Assembly (NCBI GenBank): GCA_022710585.1
Contig: JAKLGV010000001.1
Span: 256,131 to 320,130 of the forward strand
Length of the DNA: 64,000 nucleotides
Reading direction: 5' to 3'
Source: Deltaproteobacteria bacterium
GTDB lineage: Bacteria > Desulfobacterota > Syntrophia > Syntrophales > Smithellaceae
Position 1 is the first letter of the stretch; each line of letters starts with the position of its first letter. Below are positions 8,833 to 17,327 of this stretch, piece after piece. Under the pieces are notes generated by a model. That model searched no databases. It saw nothing but the letters and a program-made list of their open reading frames with translations, and was not told where the DNA came from. Made by a program: the position numbers and the translations under genes.

Positions 8833-10233
8833 ATGGAAAAAATAAGAACCCGCTTCGCCCCCTCCCCCACAGGTTTTCTGCATATCGGCGGAGCGCGAAC
8901 CGCTCTTTTTAACTGGCTCTATGCCCGCCATCACGGCGGTGAATTTGTCTTACGGATCGAAGACACGGATCAGCAACGCTCTACAGATGAATCCACCAAA
9001 GCGATTCTGGACGCCATGACCTGGCTGGGATTAAACTGGGACGAAGGCCCGCATTTTCAGGCGCAGCGCGTTGAACTGCACCGCGAGATGGTGCAGAAAC
9101 TGATTAACGAAGGCAAAGCCTACTACTGCACCTGCACCCCTGAAGAACTGGAAGAAAAAAGAAAACAGGCCCTGGCAACAGGAAAGAAACCGAAATACGA
9201 CGGCACATGCCGTGATAAAAAGCTGACCAAGTCGCCCAACAGCGTCGTGCGCTTTCACTCCAGACAGGATGGCGTCACCATCGTCGAAGATCTCATCAAG
9301 GGCAACATCGTCTTTAATAATGAAGAACTGGACGATCTGATTATCGAGCGCAGCGACGGTTACCCCACGTACAATTTTGCGGTGGTTATCGATGACGCTC
9401 TGATGAACATTACACACGTTATCCGCGGGGATGACCACGTCAACAACACCCCCCGTCAGATTCTTCTTTATCAGGCGCTGGGTTTTGACGTTCCCAAATT
9501 TGCGCACGTTCCCATGATTCTGGGCAGCGATAAGACCCGTTTGAGCAAACGCCATGGCGCAACGTCCGTGATGGCCTACAAGGAAATGGGATTCCTGCCG
9601 GAGGCGCTGGTGAATTATCTGGTACGCTTGGGGTGGGCGCACGGTGACCAGGAGATATTTTCTCTTCAGGAGCTGATTGAACTTTTCAGTATGGAAGCGG
9701 TCGGCAAATCGCCGGCGGTTTTCAATCCCGACAAACTGCTGTGGCTCAATGCGCACTACATTAAAGAATCGTCCACCGACCGTTTACGGGAGGAAATGAA
9801 ACCCCTCTGGCCTGCGGCATACAACACCAGCGATGCGGATTTTACGGGCAAAGTGATTGCCGACCTGCAGCCGAGAGTCAAAACGCTAGTGGAGCTGGCC
9901 CATGCGGCGGATTTCTATTTTGCCGACGACATTCAATATGAAGAAGAGGCCGCGCAGAAGTTTCTGACCCGTGATATTTCCGGGCATCTGAAAACTATGG
10001 CCGGCGCTCTGCCCTCCGTTCAGAATTTCAGCAAAGAAGGCATTGAAGAGTTTCTGAAAAACTTTATTTCGGAGCACAACATTAAATTCAAGATCATCGC
10101 TCAGCCTCTGCGCGTCGCGCTGACCGGAAAAACCGTCAGTCCGGGAATAGACGAAGTCATGGCCACGCTGGGAAAAGAGCGCGTCATCAAAAAGATAGGG
10201 CGGGCGATAGATTATATTCAGTCCCGCGGTTAA
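8833..10233 (+). CDS. gltX: glutamyl-tRNA synthetase
   Basis: Class I aminoacyl-tRNA synthetase that charges tRNA-Glu and, in bacteria without GlnRS, also tRNA-Gln. The HIGH-type motif is [12 protein letters not shown] (residues 15-26) and the KMSKS-type motif is [11 protein letters not shown]. Its 466 residues match the discriminating or non-discriminating bacterial enzyme. A GGG-containing site precedes the ATG. A tRNA-Glu gene lies 170 bases downstream on the same strand. Confidence 0.97.
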   Translation: MEKIRTRFAPSPTGFLHIGGARTALFNWLYARHHGGEFVLRIEDTDQQRSTDESTKAILDAMTWLGLNWDEGPHFQAQRVELHREMVQKLINEGKAYYCTCTPEELEEKRKQALATGKKPKYDGTCRDKKLTKSPNSVVRFHSRQDGVTIVEDLIKGNIVFNNEELDDLIIERSDGYPTYNFAVVIDDALMNITHVIRGDDHVNNTPRQILLYQALGFDVPKFAHVPMILGSDKTRLSKRHGATSVMAYKEMGFLPEALVNYLVRLGWAHGDQEIFSLQELIELFSMEAVGKSPAVFNPDKLLWLNAHYIKESSTDRLREEMKPLWPAAYNTSDADFTGKVIADLQPRVKTLVELAHAADFYFADDIQYEEEAAQKFLTRDISGHLKTMAGALPSVQNFSKEGIEEFLKNFISEHNIKFKIIAQPLRVALTGKTVSPGIDEVMATLGKERVIKKIGRAIDYIQSRG

Positions 10234-10402
10234 TTTACCCGATGGCCGTAAGTCTCTATTCAGAATCGTCCCAATTTTGCCTTGACTTTTGCGGTCTGAT
10301 TCAATAGATACTCAACCCTCAACTGAGCAGGAACTCTGTGTTGATGCTTCGGCAATGGGTGATAAAAGGACTCTTGTTCAACCAGAGATTTTCGTTCACA
10401 AC

Positions 10403-10477
10403 GGTCCCATCGTCTAGTGGTTAGGACGCTGGCCTCTCACGCCGGAAACCGGGGTTCAAGTCCCCGTGGGACTACCA
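10403..10477 (+). tRNA. tRNA-Glu (anticodon CTC)
   Basis: A full cloverleaf can be drawn. The acceptor stem GGTCCCA pairs with TGGGACT and is followed by ACCA. The anticodon stem CTGGC/GCCGG encloses loop CTCTCAC, giving anticodon CTC. The T arm is CGGGG TTCAAGT CCCCG. The CCA end is encoded. The gene sits directly downstream of gltX, and the stretch behind it holds accessory genes, as expected of a potential integration site. Confidence 0.95.
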
Positions 10478-10651
10478 GAATTAAATCATATACTTGTAAA
10501 GTAATTAGAAATCATAAACACGTTGTTACCTTACAACTTCCAACCCTACTTCCAATCCGCAGCACAAAAAAGGCCTTTTTGCCATTGGTGGAATTCTGGG
10601 AATATTTAATGATTTACTATGAGCGAGATATATTGGACGGTTCTATCTTCT

Positions 10652-10687
10652 ACAAGCTGCAAACATAAATAAATAGAACTCCTTTTT
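10652..10687. repeat. imperfect direct repeat, left copy, flanking vapBC
   Basis: This stretch (GCTGCAAACATAAATAAATA and following) closely matches 11399-11436 (GCAGCAAACGGAAATAAATA and following). Both run into a CCTTTTT tract. The two copies bracket the toxin-antitoxin pair, suggesting a past insertion or duplication. The match was found by eye. Confidence 0.6.
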
Positions 10688-10695
10688 GCTCTATT

Positions 10696-11070
10696 TCACT
10701 TCTTTGGAAAATATTTGACTTTATTGATGTCTTTAAAGTCCACATCCTGAGTCCATATCGTCGCGTTGAATTCCCGGGCTGTGGCGTGAATGATACTGTC
10801 TGCCATTGGGAGCTGATGTTCCAGACTCAGCCTTGCTGCTGTCAGTGCCCGTGATGCATTTAGATCTATGACTTTACCTTTTTGCATGGCAACAACAGCC
10901 TGCAATGCCTCATTCTCACTGGCTTCCCGGAGAACGACCTTAAATACTTCGTATAGGGTGATTGCCGGCACGATAAGCGAGACTGGATTACTTAATGGTG
11001 TCATGAAATGCTTTGCATTGATTTCATCAGCGAAATAAGCAAGCCAGCCTGAAGAATCCACAATATTCAT
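10696..11070 (-). CDS. PIN-domain ribonuclease toxin (VapC-type)
   Basis: A 124-residue PIN domain. The acidic residues that bind the catalytic metal are visible: VDSSGW (first Asp), TLYEVFKV (Glu), LPMADSIIHATA (Asp) and WTQDVDF (last Asp). Proteins of this size paired with an AbrB-like partner act as VapC-type tRNA or mRNA endonuclease toxins. Its start overlaps the antitoxin stop by four bases, so translation is likely coupled. It lies just behind tRNA-Glu in an accessory patch. Confidence 0.9.
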   Translation of the reverse strand: MNIVDSSGWLAYFADEINAKHFMTPLSNPVSLIVPAITLYEVFKVVLREASENEALQAVVAMQKGKVIDLNASRALTAARLSLEHQLPMADSIIHATAREFNATIWTQDVDFKDINKVKYFPKK

Positions 11071-11273
11071 AACCTGTCTTCCGCGCGCTTGAATGCCGTG
11101 TTGATGCCTTTGAGAAATCCACGGAGCTCCTTAATATCACGTTCGGGAATAAGTTCGATCCTTCCCGCATATTCTACAATTTGCATTTTTTGACCCGGCT
11201 GAAGCTTTAATGACTCTCTGACGTTTTTGGGTATAACCACCTGATATTTCGGCGATACAGTAACCGATTGCAT
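11067..11273 (-). CDS. AbrB/MazE-type antitoxin
   Basis: Sixty-eight residues with a swapped-hairpin AbrB domain: VSPKYQVVIPKNVRESLKLQPGQKM, then RIELIPER. The C-terminal tail (RGFLKGINTAFKRAEDRL) would wrap the toxin. It is the first gene of the pair and probably autoregulates. The upstream region holds two ATCGATACG boxes and a tandem GGTATTAC repeat. Confidence 0.88.
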   Translation of the reverse strand: MQSVTVSPKYQVVIPKNVRESLKLQPGQKMQIVEYAGRIELIPERDIKELRGFLKGINTAFKRAEDRL

Positions 11274-11285
11274 ACCAATACCTCC

Positions 11286-11324
11286 ATCGATACGTTATGG
11301 TATTACGGTATTACAATCGATACG
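11286..11324 (-). promoter_or_regulatory. operator-like repeats upstream of the VapB-type gene
   Basis: ATCGATACG occurs at 11286-11294 and 11316-11324, 30 bases apart (about three helical turns). Between them GGTATTAC is repeated in tandem (11299-11306 and 11307-11314). On the minus strand a TTGACA lies just upstream, so the boxes overlap the likely promoter. This fits binding by the antitoxin or toxin-antitoxin complex, which is inferred from the symmetry. Confidence 0.55.
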
Positions 11325-11398
11325 GTTCTGTCAATTACTTTATACACATCGAAAAGTTCACCCGGGGACAAGTAATAGGGACAAAACCCTGTTATTCG

Positions 11399-11436
11399 CA
11401 AGCAGCAAACGGAAATAAATAGAATGTACCTTTTTT
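11399..11436. repeat. imperfect direct repeat, right copy, flanking vapBC
   Basis: Partner of 10652-10687, in the same orientation, on the other side of the toxin-antitoxin pair. It follows a short CCCGGGGACA segment at 11361-11370 that resembles sequences seen next to mobile repeats. The function is not known. Confidence 0.6.
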
Positions 11437-11549
11437 ATTTTGGCGAGATTTTGAAGACTTATTTGAGAAGCTGTGGCATAATCCGTTATCGAATTGTTAG
11501 AATTGACGACAAAGTGGATTTTGATCAGGAATTACATTTTGGACTTTAA

Positions 11550-12698
11550 ATGAATTATATCGGCTCCAAGTATAGCTTACTCAAAGAAATTGAAGCGGTT
11601 TTGGACAAGAATCATGTTCCGGCGGACAGCATCGCGCTGGACCTGTTTGCCGGCACAGCGGCTGTGGCCCAGTTCCTCAAATTACGGGGACACATTACCT
11701 ATGCCAATGACTGGCAATATTATTCGTATGTGACCAGTGTCGCGTTTATTGAGCACAATGCGTTCCCGACTTTTGACACCCTGCTGGCCGATACATTCTG
11801 GAAAAAGCGCATCGAATCCGCTTCTTCTGAAAAAAGAATATTCACCTACTCCATCAACAATCGGACATCCCTGCCTGATAATATGCCCTGCGCACAGGTG
11901 CTGAGTTATCTGGATCAACTGCCGGGCCAGCGCGGTTTGTTCTACGAAGCCTATTGCTCCGGCGGGAACGCGAAACGCTTGTATTACTCCGGGGACAATG
12001 GCCTGCGTATCCAGGCCATACGCGACCATATTGAGACCTGGAACAGCGAGGGGCTGGTGACAGAAAAGGAAAAAGCCTGGTTGATCGCTTGCCTGATCGA
12101 GGCGGCCGACCGGGTGGCCAATACAGCGTCGGTTTATGGGGCGCATCTAAAGCATATCAAACGGTCGGCCCAAGCCCCCCTGATGCTGGTGGCGTTGCAG
12201 CCCGCCTCGTCCCCCCATTCGCCAGATCAACACCGGGTCTTTCAGCAGGATGGTGCGAAGCTATTGGAGCGCTTTACGCCGGGTCAGTTGCGGCTGATCT
12301 ATATGGATCCGCCATACAATCACCGCCAGTACGCCGCCAACTATCACGTTTTAGAGACAATCGCCCGTTGGGACGTAAACCTTTTTGAACCGCGCGGCGT
12401 GACGGGCTTGCGGAACCGGAAAGAGCAGCGATCCGATCTATGCCTGCGAAGCACAGCCGAAGCGGCTTTCCGGGCTTTGTTTGAGCGTGTGAACTCGGAC
12501 TACCTGCTTTTCTCGTACAATAACGAGGGGCTGCTCTCCGGAAAGAAACTACTTGAATTGCTTGAAGAATTTTGTACCGACGTTCGCTTTACCGAGATCA
12601 GGTTCAAGCGTTTCCGGGCTGACATAAATCGGGAAAACCGAATTTACAAAGCGGACCGCACGCGCGAGTTCTTAATATTGGGCAAGCCGAAGAAGTGA
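11550..12698 (+). CDS. D12-class N6-adenine DNA methyltransferase (orphan)
   Basis: A 382-residue methyltransferase of the Dam/D12 class. The N-terminal NYIGSKYSLL motif and DLFAGTAAVAQFL (motif I, SAM binding) are followed late by the catalytic DPPYNHRQY (motif IV), as in the D12 family order. The middle part, residues about 75-230, is the variable target-recognition region. No restriction endonuclease gene is adjacent, so it is an orphan methylase or remnant of a modification system. It lies in the accessory patch behind tRNA-Glu. The target sequence cannot be read from the protein. Confidence 0.9.
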   Translation: MNYIGSKYSLLKEIEAVLDKNHVPADSIALDLFAGTAAVAQFLKLRGHITYANDWQYYSYVTSVAFIEHNAFPTFDTLLADTFWKKRIESASSEKRIFTYSINNRTSLPDNMPCAQVLSYLDQLPGQRGLFYEAYCSGGNAKRLYYSGDNGLRIQAIRDHIETWNSEGLVTEKEKAWLIACLIEAADRVANTASVYGAHLKHIKRSAQAPLMLVALQPASSPHSPDQHRVFQQDGAKLLERFTPGQLRLIYMDPPYNHRQYAANYHVLETIARWDVNLFEPRGVTGLRNRKEQRSDLCLRSTAEAAFRALFERVNSDYLLFSYNNEGLLSGKKLLELLEEFCTDVRFTEIRFKRFRADINRENRIYKADRTREFLILGKPKK

Positions 12699-12775
12699 GT
12701 ACATGAAGCTTCGCCATTCATCAACGTTGCTGTCGTCTGTTCGGCGCAGTTTTTTCGACCCGGCGGATGGTTTGC

Positions 12776-12961
12776 TCAAGCGGTCCTTTCGGGATAAGGC
12801 TTCTCGGTGTGTTTTCTCCAAACCTCTTCCGTGATTTTCATTTCCTGTAAAATATCCACTAAATTTTTGCCGCCCTTCCAGAAATGATACTGTGGATCTG
12901 AATTAAAAGGAATGACGACATTGCCTGAACCGTCAATATAAGGGAATGGTTTATCTGACAT
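12776..12961 (-). CDS. small protein of unknown function (61 residues)
   Basis: A short acidic-basic mixed protein (MSDKPFPYIDGSGN...). It has no signal peptide or membrane segment. The frame extends further upstream, but the ATG at 12961 follows an AGAGG site at good spacing, so the shorter form is preferred. I do not recognise a family. It faces the methylase gene across 77 bases. Confidence 0.5.
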   Translation of the reverse strand: MSDKPFPYIDGSGNVVIPFNSDPQYHFWKGGKNLVDILQEMKITEEVWRKHTEKPYPERTA

Positions 12962-13119
12962 AAGGGATAACCTCTTTTGAAAAATGATTTTGGACATAAT
13001 TTGTCGTTGGTTATTTATTGTACTCCTGTGCATCGCCAAAGTAAATACCTGAATTGTAAAAATTTTTTTATCCTCTTTCGTAGCCTTTTATCAAGGAAAA
13101 CGGGCACCGGAAAAAACAT

Positions 13120-13148
13120 TTGACATCAAAGGGCTATTTTTATATGGT
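13120..13148 (+). promoter_or_regulatory. putative sigma-70 promoter upstream of the 3D-domain gene
   Basis: TTGACA (13120-13125) and TATGGT (13143-13148) with a 17-base spacer. It would give a leader of about 200 bases before the ATG. A second TTGACA at 13236-13241 lacks a good -10 at standard spacing. Confidence 0.45.
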
Positions 13149-13281
13149 GGACCACCTTTTATGTAGTCCTTATATGTACTCTGTTGTTTCATGCTAATCC
13201 CCGTTCAATGCTCAATAATAGATGGTAAGGACGTATTGACATATACCACTCGTAATTGGAGTGTTTAAATAGAGGAGCTAC

Positions 13282-13337
13282 GGGTAGGCAAAGGTAGCCA
13301 TAACCCAATCTGTGCAAAAGAGTAATTTCGCTCTTTT
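13282..13337 (+). promoter_or_regulatory. structured leader candidate
   Basis: GGGT (13282-13285) pairs with ACCC (13303-13306), enclosing GGC (13287-13289) and GCC (13297-13299). Then AAAAGAG (13316-13322) pairs with CTCTTTT (13331-13337) just ahead of the AAGGAGG site. It does not match a riboswitch class I can recall with confidence. Confidence 0.35.
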
Positions 13338-13355
13338 CAACACAAGGAGGCAATT

Positions 13356-13781
13356 ATGACAAGAATAAACCTATTAGTAGCAAAAGTTGTGCTTTTAGGA
13401 ATTTTCATCCTGTGGGGTTCAGCTGTCAGTGTATGGGCAGAAGAAACCAAGGTATCAGTAACGGCGTACACATTGAAGGAGTGTTACCATAACAAAGGCA
13501 AAACAGCTTCCGGCGAAATGGTTAAAACCGGAATAGTCGCGGTGTCACCCGATTTGGAGCGTAAAGGTCTTAAACTAGGTACGAAAATCGAGATCAATAA
13601 TTTGGGAACCTTTGTCGTCAAGGATCGGACCAGCCGAAGAATGCGTGGTAATATCGACATATACATGCCTTCCTACAAGGAGGCATTACGATTTGGCAGA
13701 CAGAAATATTCTTTGGTTCAGAATGAAGAAGAATCAAGCCTGTTGGATGGTAAGAAAAAGTATGTTCGTGTTCTAAATTAA
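13356..13781 (+). CDS. secreted 3D-domain protein
   Basis: A 141-residue protein with an N-terminal signal peptide (hydrophobic residues about 8-26, likely cut after VWA) and one 3D (Asp-Asp-Asp) domain, as in lytic transglycosylases of the MltA/YabE/RpfB type. Domain motifs are the TASGEMVKTGIVAVSP strand, LGTKIEINNLGTFVVKDR and the final NIDIYMPSYKEALRFG. The first Asp of the three is replaced by Ser (AVSPD). An AAGGAGG site precedes the ATG. It probably acts on peptidoglycan in the periplasm. The fold is clear; enzymatic activity is unproven. Confidence 0.85.
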   Translation: MTRINLLVAKVVLLGIFILWGSAVSVWAEETKVSVTAYTLKECYHNKGKTASGEMVKTGIVAVSPDLERKGLKLGTKIEINNLGTFVVKDRTSRRMRGNIDIYMPSYKEALRFGRQKYSLVQNEEESSLLDGKKKYVRVLN

Positions 13782-13790
13782 CTTTGTAAA

Positions 13791-13849
13791 ATTCAGCCAC
13801 TTACCATCCAGGGGTATATGCTCCTCACCTCTGGATGGTAAAACTGAAT
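13791..13849. terminator. large inverted repeat between convergent genes
   Basis: ATTCAG (13791-13796) and TTACCATCCAG (13801-13811) pair with CTGGATGGTAA (13831-13841) and CTGAAT (13844-13849). The result is a 17-bp interrupted stem with a 19-base loop between the 3D-domain gene and the converging kinase-like gene. There is no clear T run on either strand, so a bidirectional terminator is likely but not certain. Confidence 0.6.
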
Positions 13850-13897
13850 CTCGGATGCCTTCCTGTAACCCATTGCGCTTTTCCCGAAACCCGATAT

Positions 13898-14770
13898 TTA
13901 CGTTTGTGCCTTCGCATCATCTCTTTTTCTTTTTCGTCTCTGATGGAAAGCCACAATGACCGCTTCTGTCGCCTGAGCGATCGATATTTTTTCCGTGTTG
14001 ATGATCAGATCGTAATAGGCAGGGTCAGCAATATCGACATTAAAATATTTTCTGACGAATGCTTTGCGATCGTTGTCCCGTTTGACGATGTAATGTTCCG
14101 CCTCGGCTTTGGAATATTTCCGGTCCTCCATAACATATTGAACTCTTAAATCGATGGGGGCAATAACCCGGACTCTGAAAATCCTGTCTTTGGGCAGGAT
14201 ATAATTGGCGCCCCTGCCCATGATCACGACGTTGCCGAAAATGCCGATGGTGCCGACAACGCGGGACAGATGGTTCAGAAACTCACCGGGCCACGGACGG
14301 TTGTCTCCAAACAGGGACGACAGCAGCGTTTCCCGGAAGGTCACCTCCCGTTCATCGAGTGTGTCGATCACCTTCCGGCTCATTTTGGCGCTGTCCGCGA
14401 CATGTTGAATAATTTGGCCGCCGATCAGGTCCATGCTCAAGGCTTTGGCCAACCTTCTGGCGATGTCGCTGCCTCCCGCTCCCGCCTCTCTGGAAATCGT
14501 GATGATCGGGCCGCCCTTGAAATTCTCAATCTTGAGTCCCTGCTGTGAAGCTTTGGCAAACAGTTTGCGCCATTTATCCACTTGCGATTGAACCATCTTG
14601 TCCATAAGGACTTTTTCATCGACGCCTTCATTGACGTCTTTGGTCTTGATGGACAGGTCCCTCGTATAATCAGGGCAATGGCTTCCGATAAATGAATCTT
14701 TTTCCAGTTTAAATCTTTTTTGACATTCTCTTCGCCAGGCGCAAAGACCGCAAACATTAATTTCTGCCAT
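13898..14770 (-). CDS. cytidylate kinase-like family protein with N-terminal Cys motif
   Basis: About 290 residues. The C-terminal two thirds is a P-loop kinase of the cytidylate-kinase-like family: ITISREAGAGGSDIARRLA is a variant P-loop, and VVIMGRGANYIL and RVQYVMED follow as in that family. The first 40 residues carry four cysteines (7, 10, 16 and 32), a possible metal or cluster site. The ATG at 14770 follows an AAGGTGA site; an in-frame start upstream lacks one. It lies 45 bases behind the ATPase gamma gene, so it may share its transcript. The substrate is unknown. Confidence 0.75.
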   Translation of the reverse strand: MAEINVCGLCAWRRECQKRFKLEKDSFIGSHCPDYTRDLSIKTKDVNEGVDEKVLMDKMVQSQVDKWRKLFAKASQQGLKIENFKGGPIITISREAGAGGSDIARRLAKALSMDLIGGQIIQHVADSAKMSRKVIDTLDEREVTFRETLLSSLFGDNRPWPGEFLNHLSRVVGTIGIFGNVVIMGRGANYILPKDRIFRVRVIAPIDLRVQYVMEDRKYSKAEAEHYIVKRDNDRKAFVRKYFNVDIADPAYYDLIINTEKISIAQATEAVIVAFHQRRKRKRDDAKAQT

Positions 14771-14814
14771 GATGCTCACCTTCTTTCTGGTTGACAACAG
14801 CTGTTTATGATTGA

Positions 14815-15693
14815 TTAACTCAACGCTTCAAAACCGGCCACAATGTCCAGCAGTTCCTCCGTGATGGTCATCTGGCGCGTGCGGTGAAACTGCACGTGCA
14901 GATCCTGCAATTGCTCTTCTATATTCTTTTCCGCGTTCTGCATTGATGCCAGACGACTGGCGTTTTCACTGGCCAGCGATTCGGCAAAAGCGCGGTAAAG
15001 TGAAACGAAAAGATATTCCCGGATCAGCGAGGAAAATATTTTATCGCCGTCCATTCGAAAAATCGGCAGGCTCTTGGAATCCCACTTCTTGCGGGCGATT
15101 TCCTTGAGCCATTCACGGTTGACCGGCAGCAGCTGCACCCGGTAAGGACGGTAGTTGGAGCCGCTGATGTAATCGTTGTAAAACAGCATAAAGCAATCGA
15201 CATTCTGTTTGAAATGCCACTCTTCAATAATCATGATGATTTCCTGAACCAGCGGCGTGATGCCGGCCGTGGAACTGGGAGTCGTCATCAACTCGTCAAC
15301 GATCTGTCCGGCATCTTCCACGTAATCCGCTGCGCGCGCCCCCACCGTCATCACCTTGCGGTTTTCTTTCTTCACGCCGGCGTCTTTGATGTAATCCAGA
15401 GCAAAAACGGAAATCTGTTCATTGAGCTGCCCGCATAATCCCTGATCGGAGCCGAAAATGATCGCTCCGAGACGTTTGATCGTCGCATCCTTGCGCTGCA
15501 TCGTCGCTCCCAGGCGCTCTTTGAGCACAATTTGCAGTCCCATCTCGACCGTCCGGTTGTAGTCGTCCAAAGACTCGACGGCTTTTTGATATTGCCGGAT
15601 GCTCACGGCGGCCAGAGCTTTCATCGTCTTGACCACCGATAAAAGGTCTCCCGCGCTCTTAATTCTTCTTTTCAGGGACTCAGTTGTTTGCAT
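14815..15693 (-). CDS. atpG: N-ATPase F1 gamma subunit
   Basis: Central stalk subunit of an F-type ATPase, 292 residues. The N-terminal helix ([24 protein letters not shown]) and the C-terminal helix ending in [15 protein letters not shown] are the two halves of the rotating coiled coil; [12 protein letters not shown] is the conserved middle motif. The frame is open far upstream inside atpA, but the ATG at 15693, overlapping the atpA stop by 14 bases, gives the proper N-terminus. It is the last of the nine atp genes. Confidence 0.95.
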   Translation of the reverse strand: MQTTESLKRRIKSAGDLLSVVKTMKALAAVSIRQYQKAVESLDDYNRTVEMGLQIVLKERLGATMQRKDATIKRLGAIIFGSDQGLCGQLNEQISVFALDYIKDAGVKKENRKVMTVGARAADYVEDAGQIVDELMTTPSSTAGITPLVQEIIMIIEEWHFKQNVDCFMLFYNDYISGSNYRPYRVQLLPVNREWLKEIARKKWDSKSLPIFRMDGDKIFSSLIREYLFVSLYRAFAESLASENASRLASMQNAEKNIEEQLQDLHVQFHRTRQMTITEELLDIVAGFEALS

Positions 15694-17248
15694 TGGCTTC
15701 CTCGATTTCCTCAAACGGCGCGATCGCCGGTTTGATTTTTTCCATGATGTGACTGCGGTCGGGCATCTCCAGTTTTTTGCCCGCTTCAATGCGCCCGCAT
15801 AACTCCGGCATCTGTTCCACAACGGTCTCCAGGAGGCGGGCCTCCACCTCGCGGACTTTTTCTGTCGGTACCTTGTCGAGCGCGCCTCCTGTAACGGAAA
15901 GCAGCGACGCGATCTGTTCCGATGCCCGCATCGGCTTGTACTGTCCCTGTTTGAGAACCTCGCGCACACGCCAGCCTCGTTCCAGCGTCCTTCGGGTGCT
16001 GTCATCCAAGCGCGTGCCGAAACGGGAGAAGGATTCCAGCTCTTCAAACTGCGAGTAGGAGAGGCGCAAGTCACCGGCAACAGACCGGTAAGCCGGCAAC
16101 TGTGTTTTTCCACCGACGCGTGAGACGGATTTGCCGACATCCACCGCCGGCAGAATGCCCTTGCTGAAAAGCACCGGCGACAGATAAATCTGGCCGTCTG
16201 TAATGGAAATCAGATTGGTCGGAATGTAGGAGGACATGTCCTGCGCCTCGGTTTCGGTAATGGGCAGGGACGTCAGTGATCCGCCGCCCAGATCCGGCCG
16301 CAGATGGGTAGAGCGCTCCAGGAGTCGGGAATGGATATAAAAGATGTCACCGGGAAACGCTTCGCGTCCGGGAGGCCGCCTGAGCAGCAAAGAGACTTCG
16401 CGGTAAGCACGGGCATGGGAGGTCAAATCGTCATAGATGATCAGCACATCTTTGCCCTGCTCCGTAAAATATTCCCCCATACTCGTGGCCGCGTAAGGTG
16501 CAATATACTGCAGGCCCGGCGTGTCTTCACCGGTGGCCACCACGACGATGCATGATTTCATCACGCCGTGATCACGCAGTTCGGCGATGACCTTGGCCAC
16601 ATCGGCGCTTTTCTTGCCGATGGCGCAGTAAATGGAGATAATTCCCGTCTCTTTCTGGTTGATGATGGTATCGACGGCAATGGCGGTTTTGCCAGTCATT
16701 CTGTCGCCTAAGATAAGTTCGCGCTGGCCGCGCCCGACGGGAATCAGCGCGTCAATGACCTTAATGCCTGTCTGCAGCGGCACCGTCACCGGTGCCCGGT
16801 CCATAACCGCCGGCGCCGGCCGCTCCACGGGCAAACGCATGACGGTATTGACTTCACCCAGACCATCCAGCGGACGTCCGAGAGGATCGACGACACGTCC
16901 GAGTAGCCCCTCGCCTACCGGGACATCCAGAACACGCTTGGTGCGGTGCACTTCCGATCCCACCTGCAGATTTTCACTGGGATCCAGAAGAATGACCCCG
17001 ATCTCCTTCGGATCAATATTGAAGACCAGCCCCATGTAGTTTCCTGAAAAGCGCACCAGTTCTTCCGCGCGGATGTGCGGCAGGCCGCTGACCCGGGCGA
17101 TATCCCGTCCGACAAACTGCACCGTGCCGATTTCCAGTTGCCGGAGTTCCGGATTCTGCTCGTCAAGCACCTTTTCCATGGTGTCAAACGTATCGTCCAG
17201 GAAAGTCTTTAATTCCTCATTTTCCAGTGGACTCATTTCCTGATTCAT
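15680..17248 (-). CDS. atpA: N-ATPase F1 alpha subunit
   Basis: Non-catalytic nucleotide-binding subunit (522 residues). The P-loop is GDRMTGKTA, with Met where most alpha subunits have Gln. Other typical stretches are [20 protein letters not shown] and [18 protein letters not shown] site precedes the ATG. It follows the b subunit gene with no delta gene between, which is characteristic of N-type ATPases. A run of TTGAAC-like repeats lies in the 79-base gap upstream. Confidence 0.96.
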   Translation of the reverse strand: MNQEMSPLENEELKTFLDDTFDTMEKVLDEQNPELRQLEIGTVQFVGRDIARVSGLPHIRAEELVRFSGNYMGLVFNIDPKEIGVILLDPSENLQVGSEVHRTKRVLDVPVGEGLLGRVVDPLGRPLDGLGEVNTVMRLPVERPAPAVMDRAPVTVPLQTGIKVIDALIPVGRGQRELILGDRMTGKTAIAVDTIINQKETGIISIYCAIGKKSADVAKVIAELRDHGVMKSCIVVVATGEDTPGLQYIAPYAATSMGEYFTEQGKDVLIIYDDLTSHARAYREVSLLLRRPPGREAFPGDIFYIHSRLLERSTHLRPDLGGGSLTSLPITETEAQDMSSYIPTNLISITDGQIYLSPVLFSKGILPAVDVGKSVSRVGGKTQLPAYRSVAGDLRLSYSQFEELESFSRFGTRLDDSTRRTLERGWRVREVLKQGQYKPMRASEQIASLLSVTGGALDKVPTEKVREVEARLLETVVEQMPELCGRIEAGKKLEMPDRSHIMEKIKPAIAPFEEIEEANANN

Positions 17249-17280
17249 TCTCAGCCTCCTGACCTATTTGCCATGTTCTT

Positions 17281-17324
17281 TTAACCTTGAACGTCGAACA
17301 TTGAACATAAAACGTTGAACATAT
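17281..17324. repeat. TTGAAC-type short repeats between atpF and atpA
   Basis: The plus strand reads as a chain of TTGAACGT, GAACATTGAACAT and ACGTTGAACAT units. A similar chain, able to fold back on itself, lies between atpC and atpQ in the same operon (19845-19918). Confidence 0.6.
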
Positions 17325-17327
17325 TCC

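Larger units (their letters stand above)
12962..13355. other. intergenic region with promoter and structured leader
   Basis: No gene seen. It holds a GGTGG-A-CCACC palindrome near 13146, a sigma-70-like promoter at 13120-13148 and a second TTGACA at 13236. Close to the next gene lies a compact stretch with nested complementarity (13282-13337). Confidence 0.6.

Noticed and set aside
10417..10668. 83-codon frame overlapping tRNA-Glu
   Set aside because: It begins inside the tRNA gene and its translation has no family features.
13260..13350. GEMM (c-di-GMP/cGAMP) or ydaO-type riboswitch
   Set aside because: The conserved core nucleotides of these classes as I recall them do not match, so it is kept only as a structured leader.
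14815..16140. 441-codon frame as a longer gamma subunit
   Set aside because: The first 149 codons lie inside atpA in another frame and have no gamma-like features. The ATG at 15693 gives the correct N-terminus.
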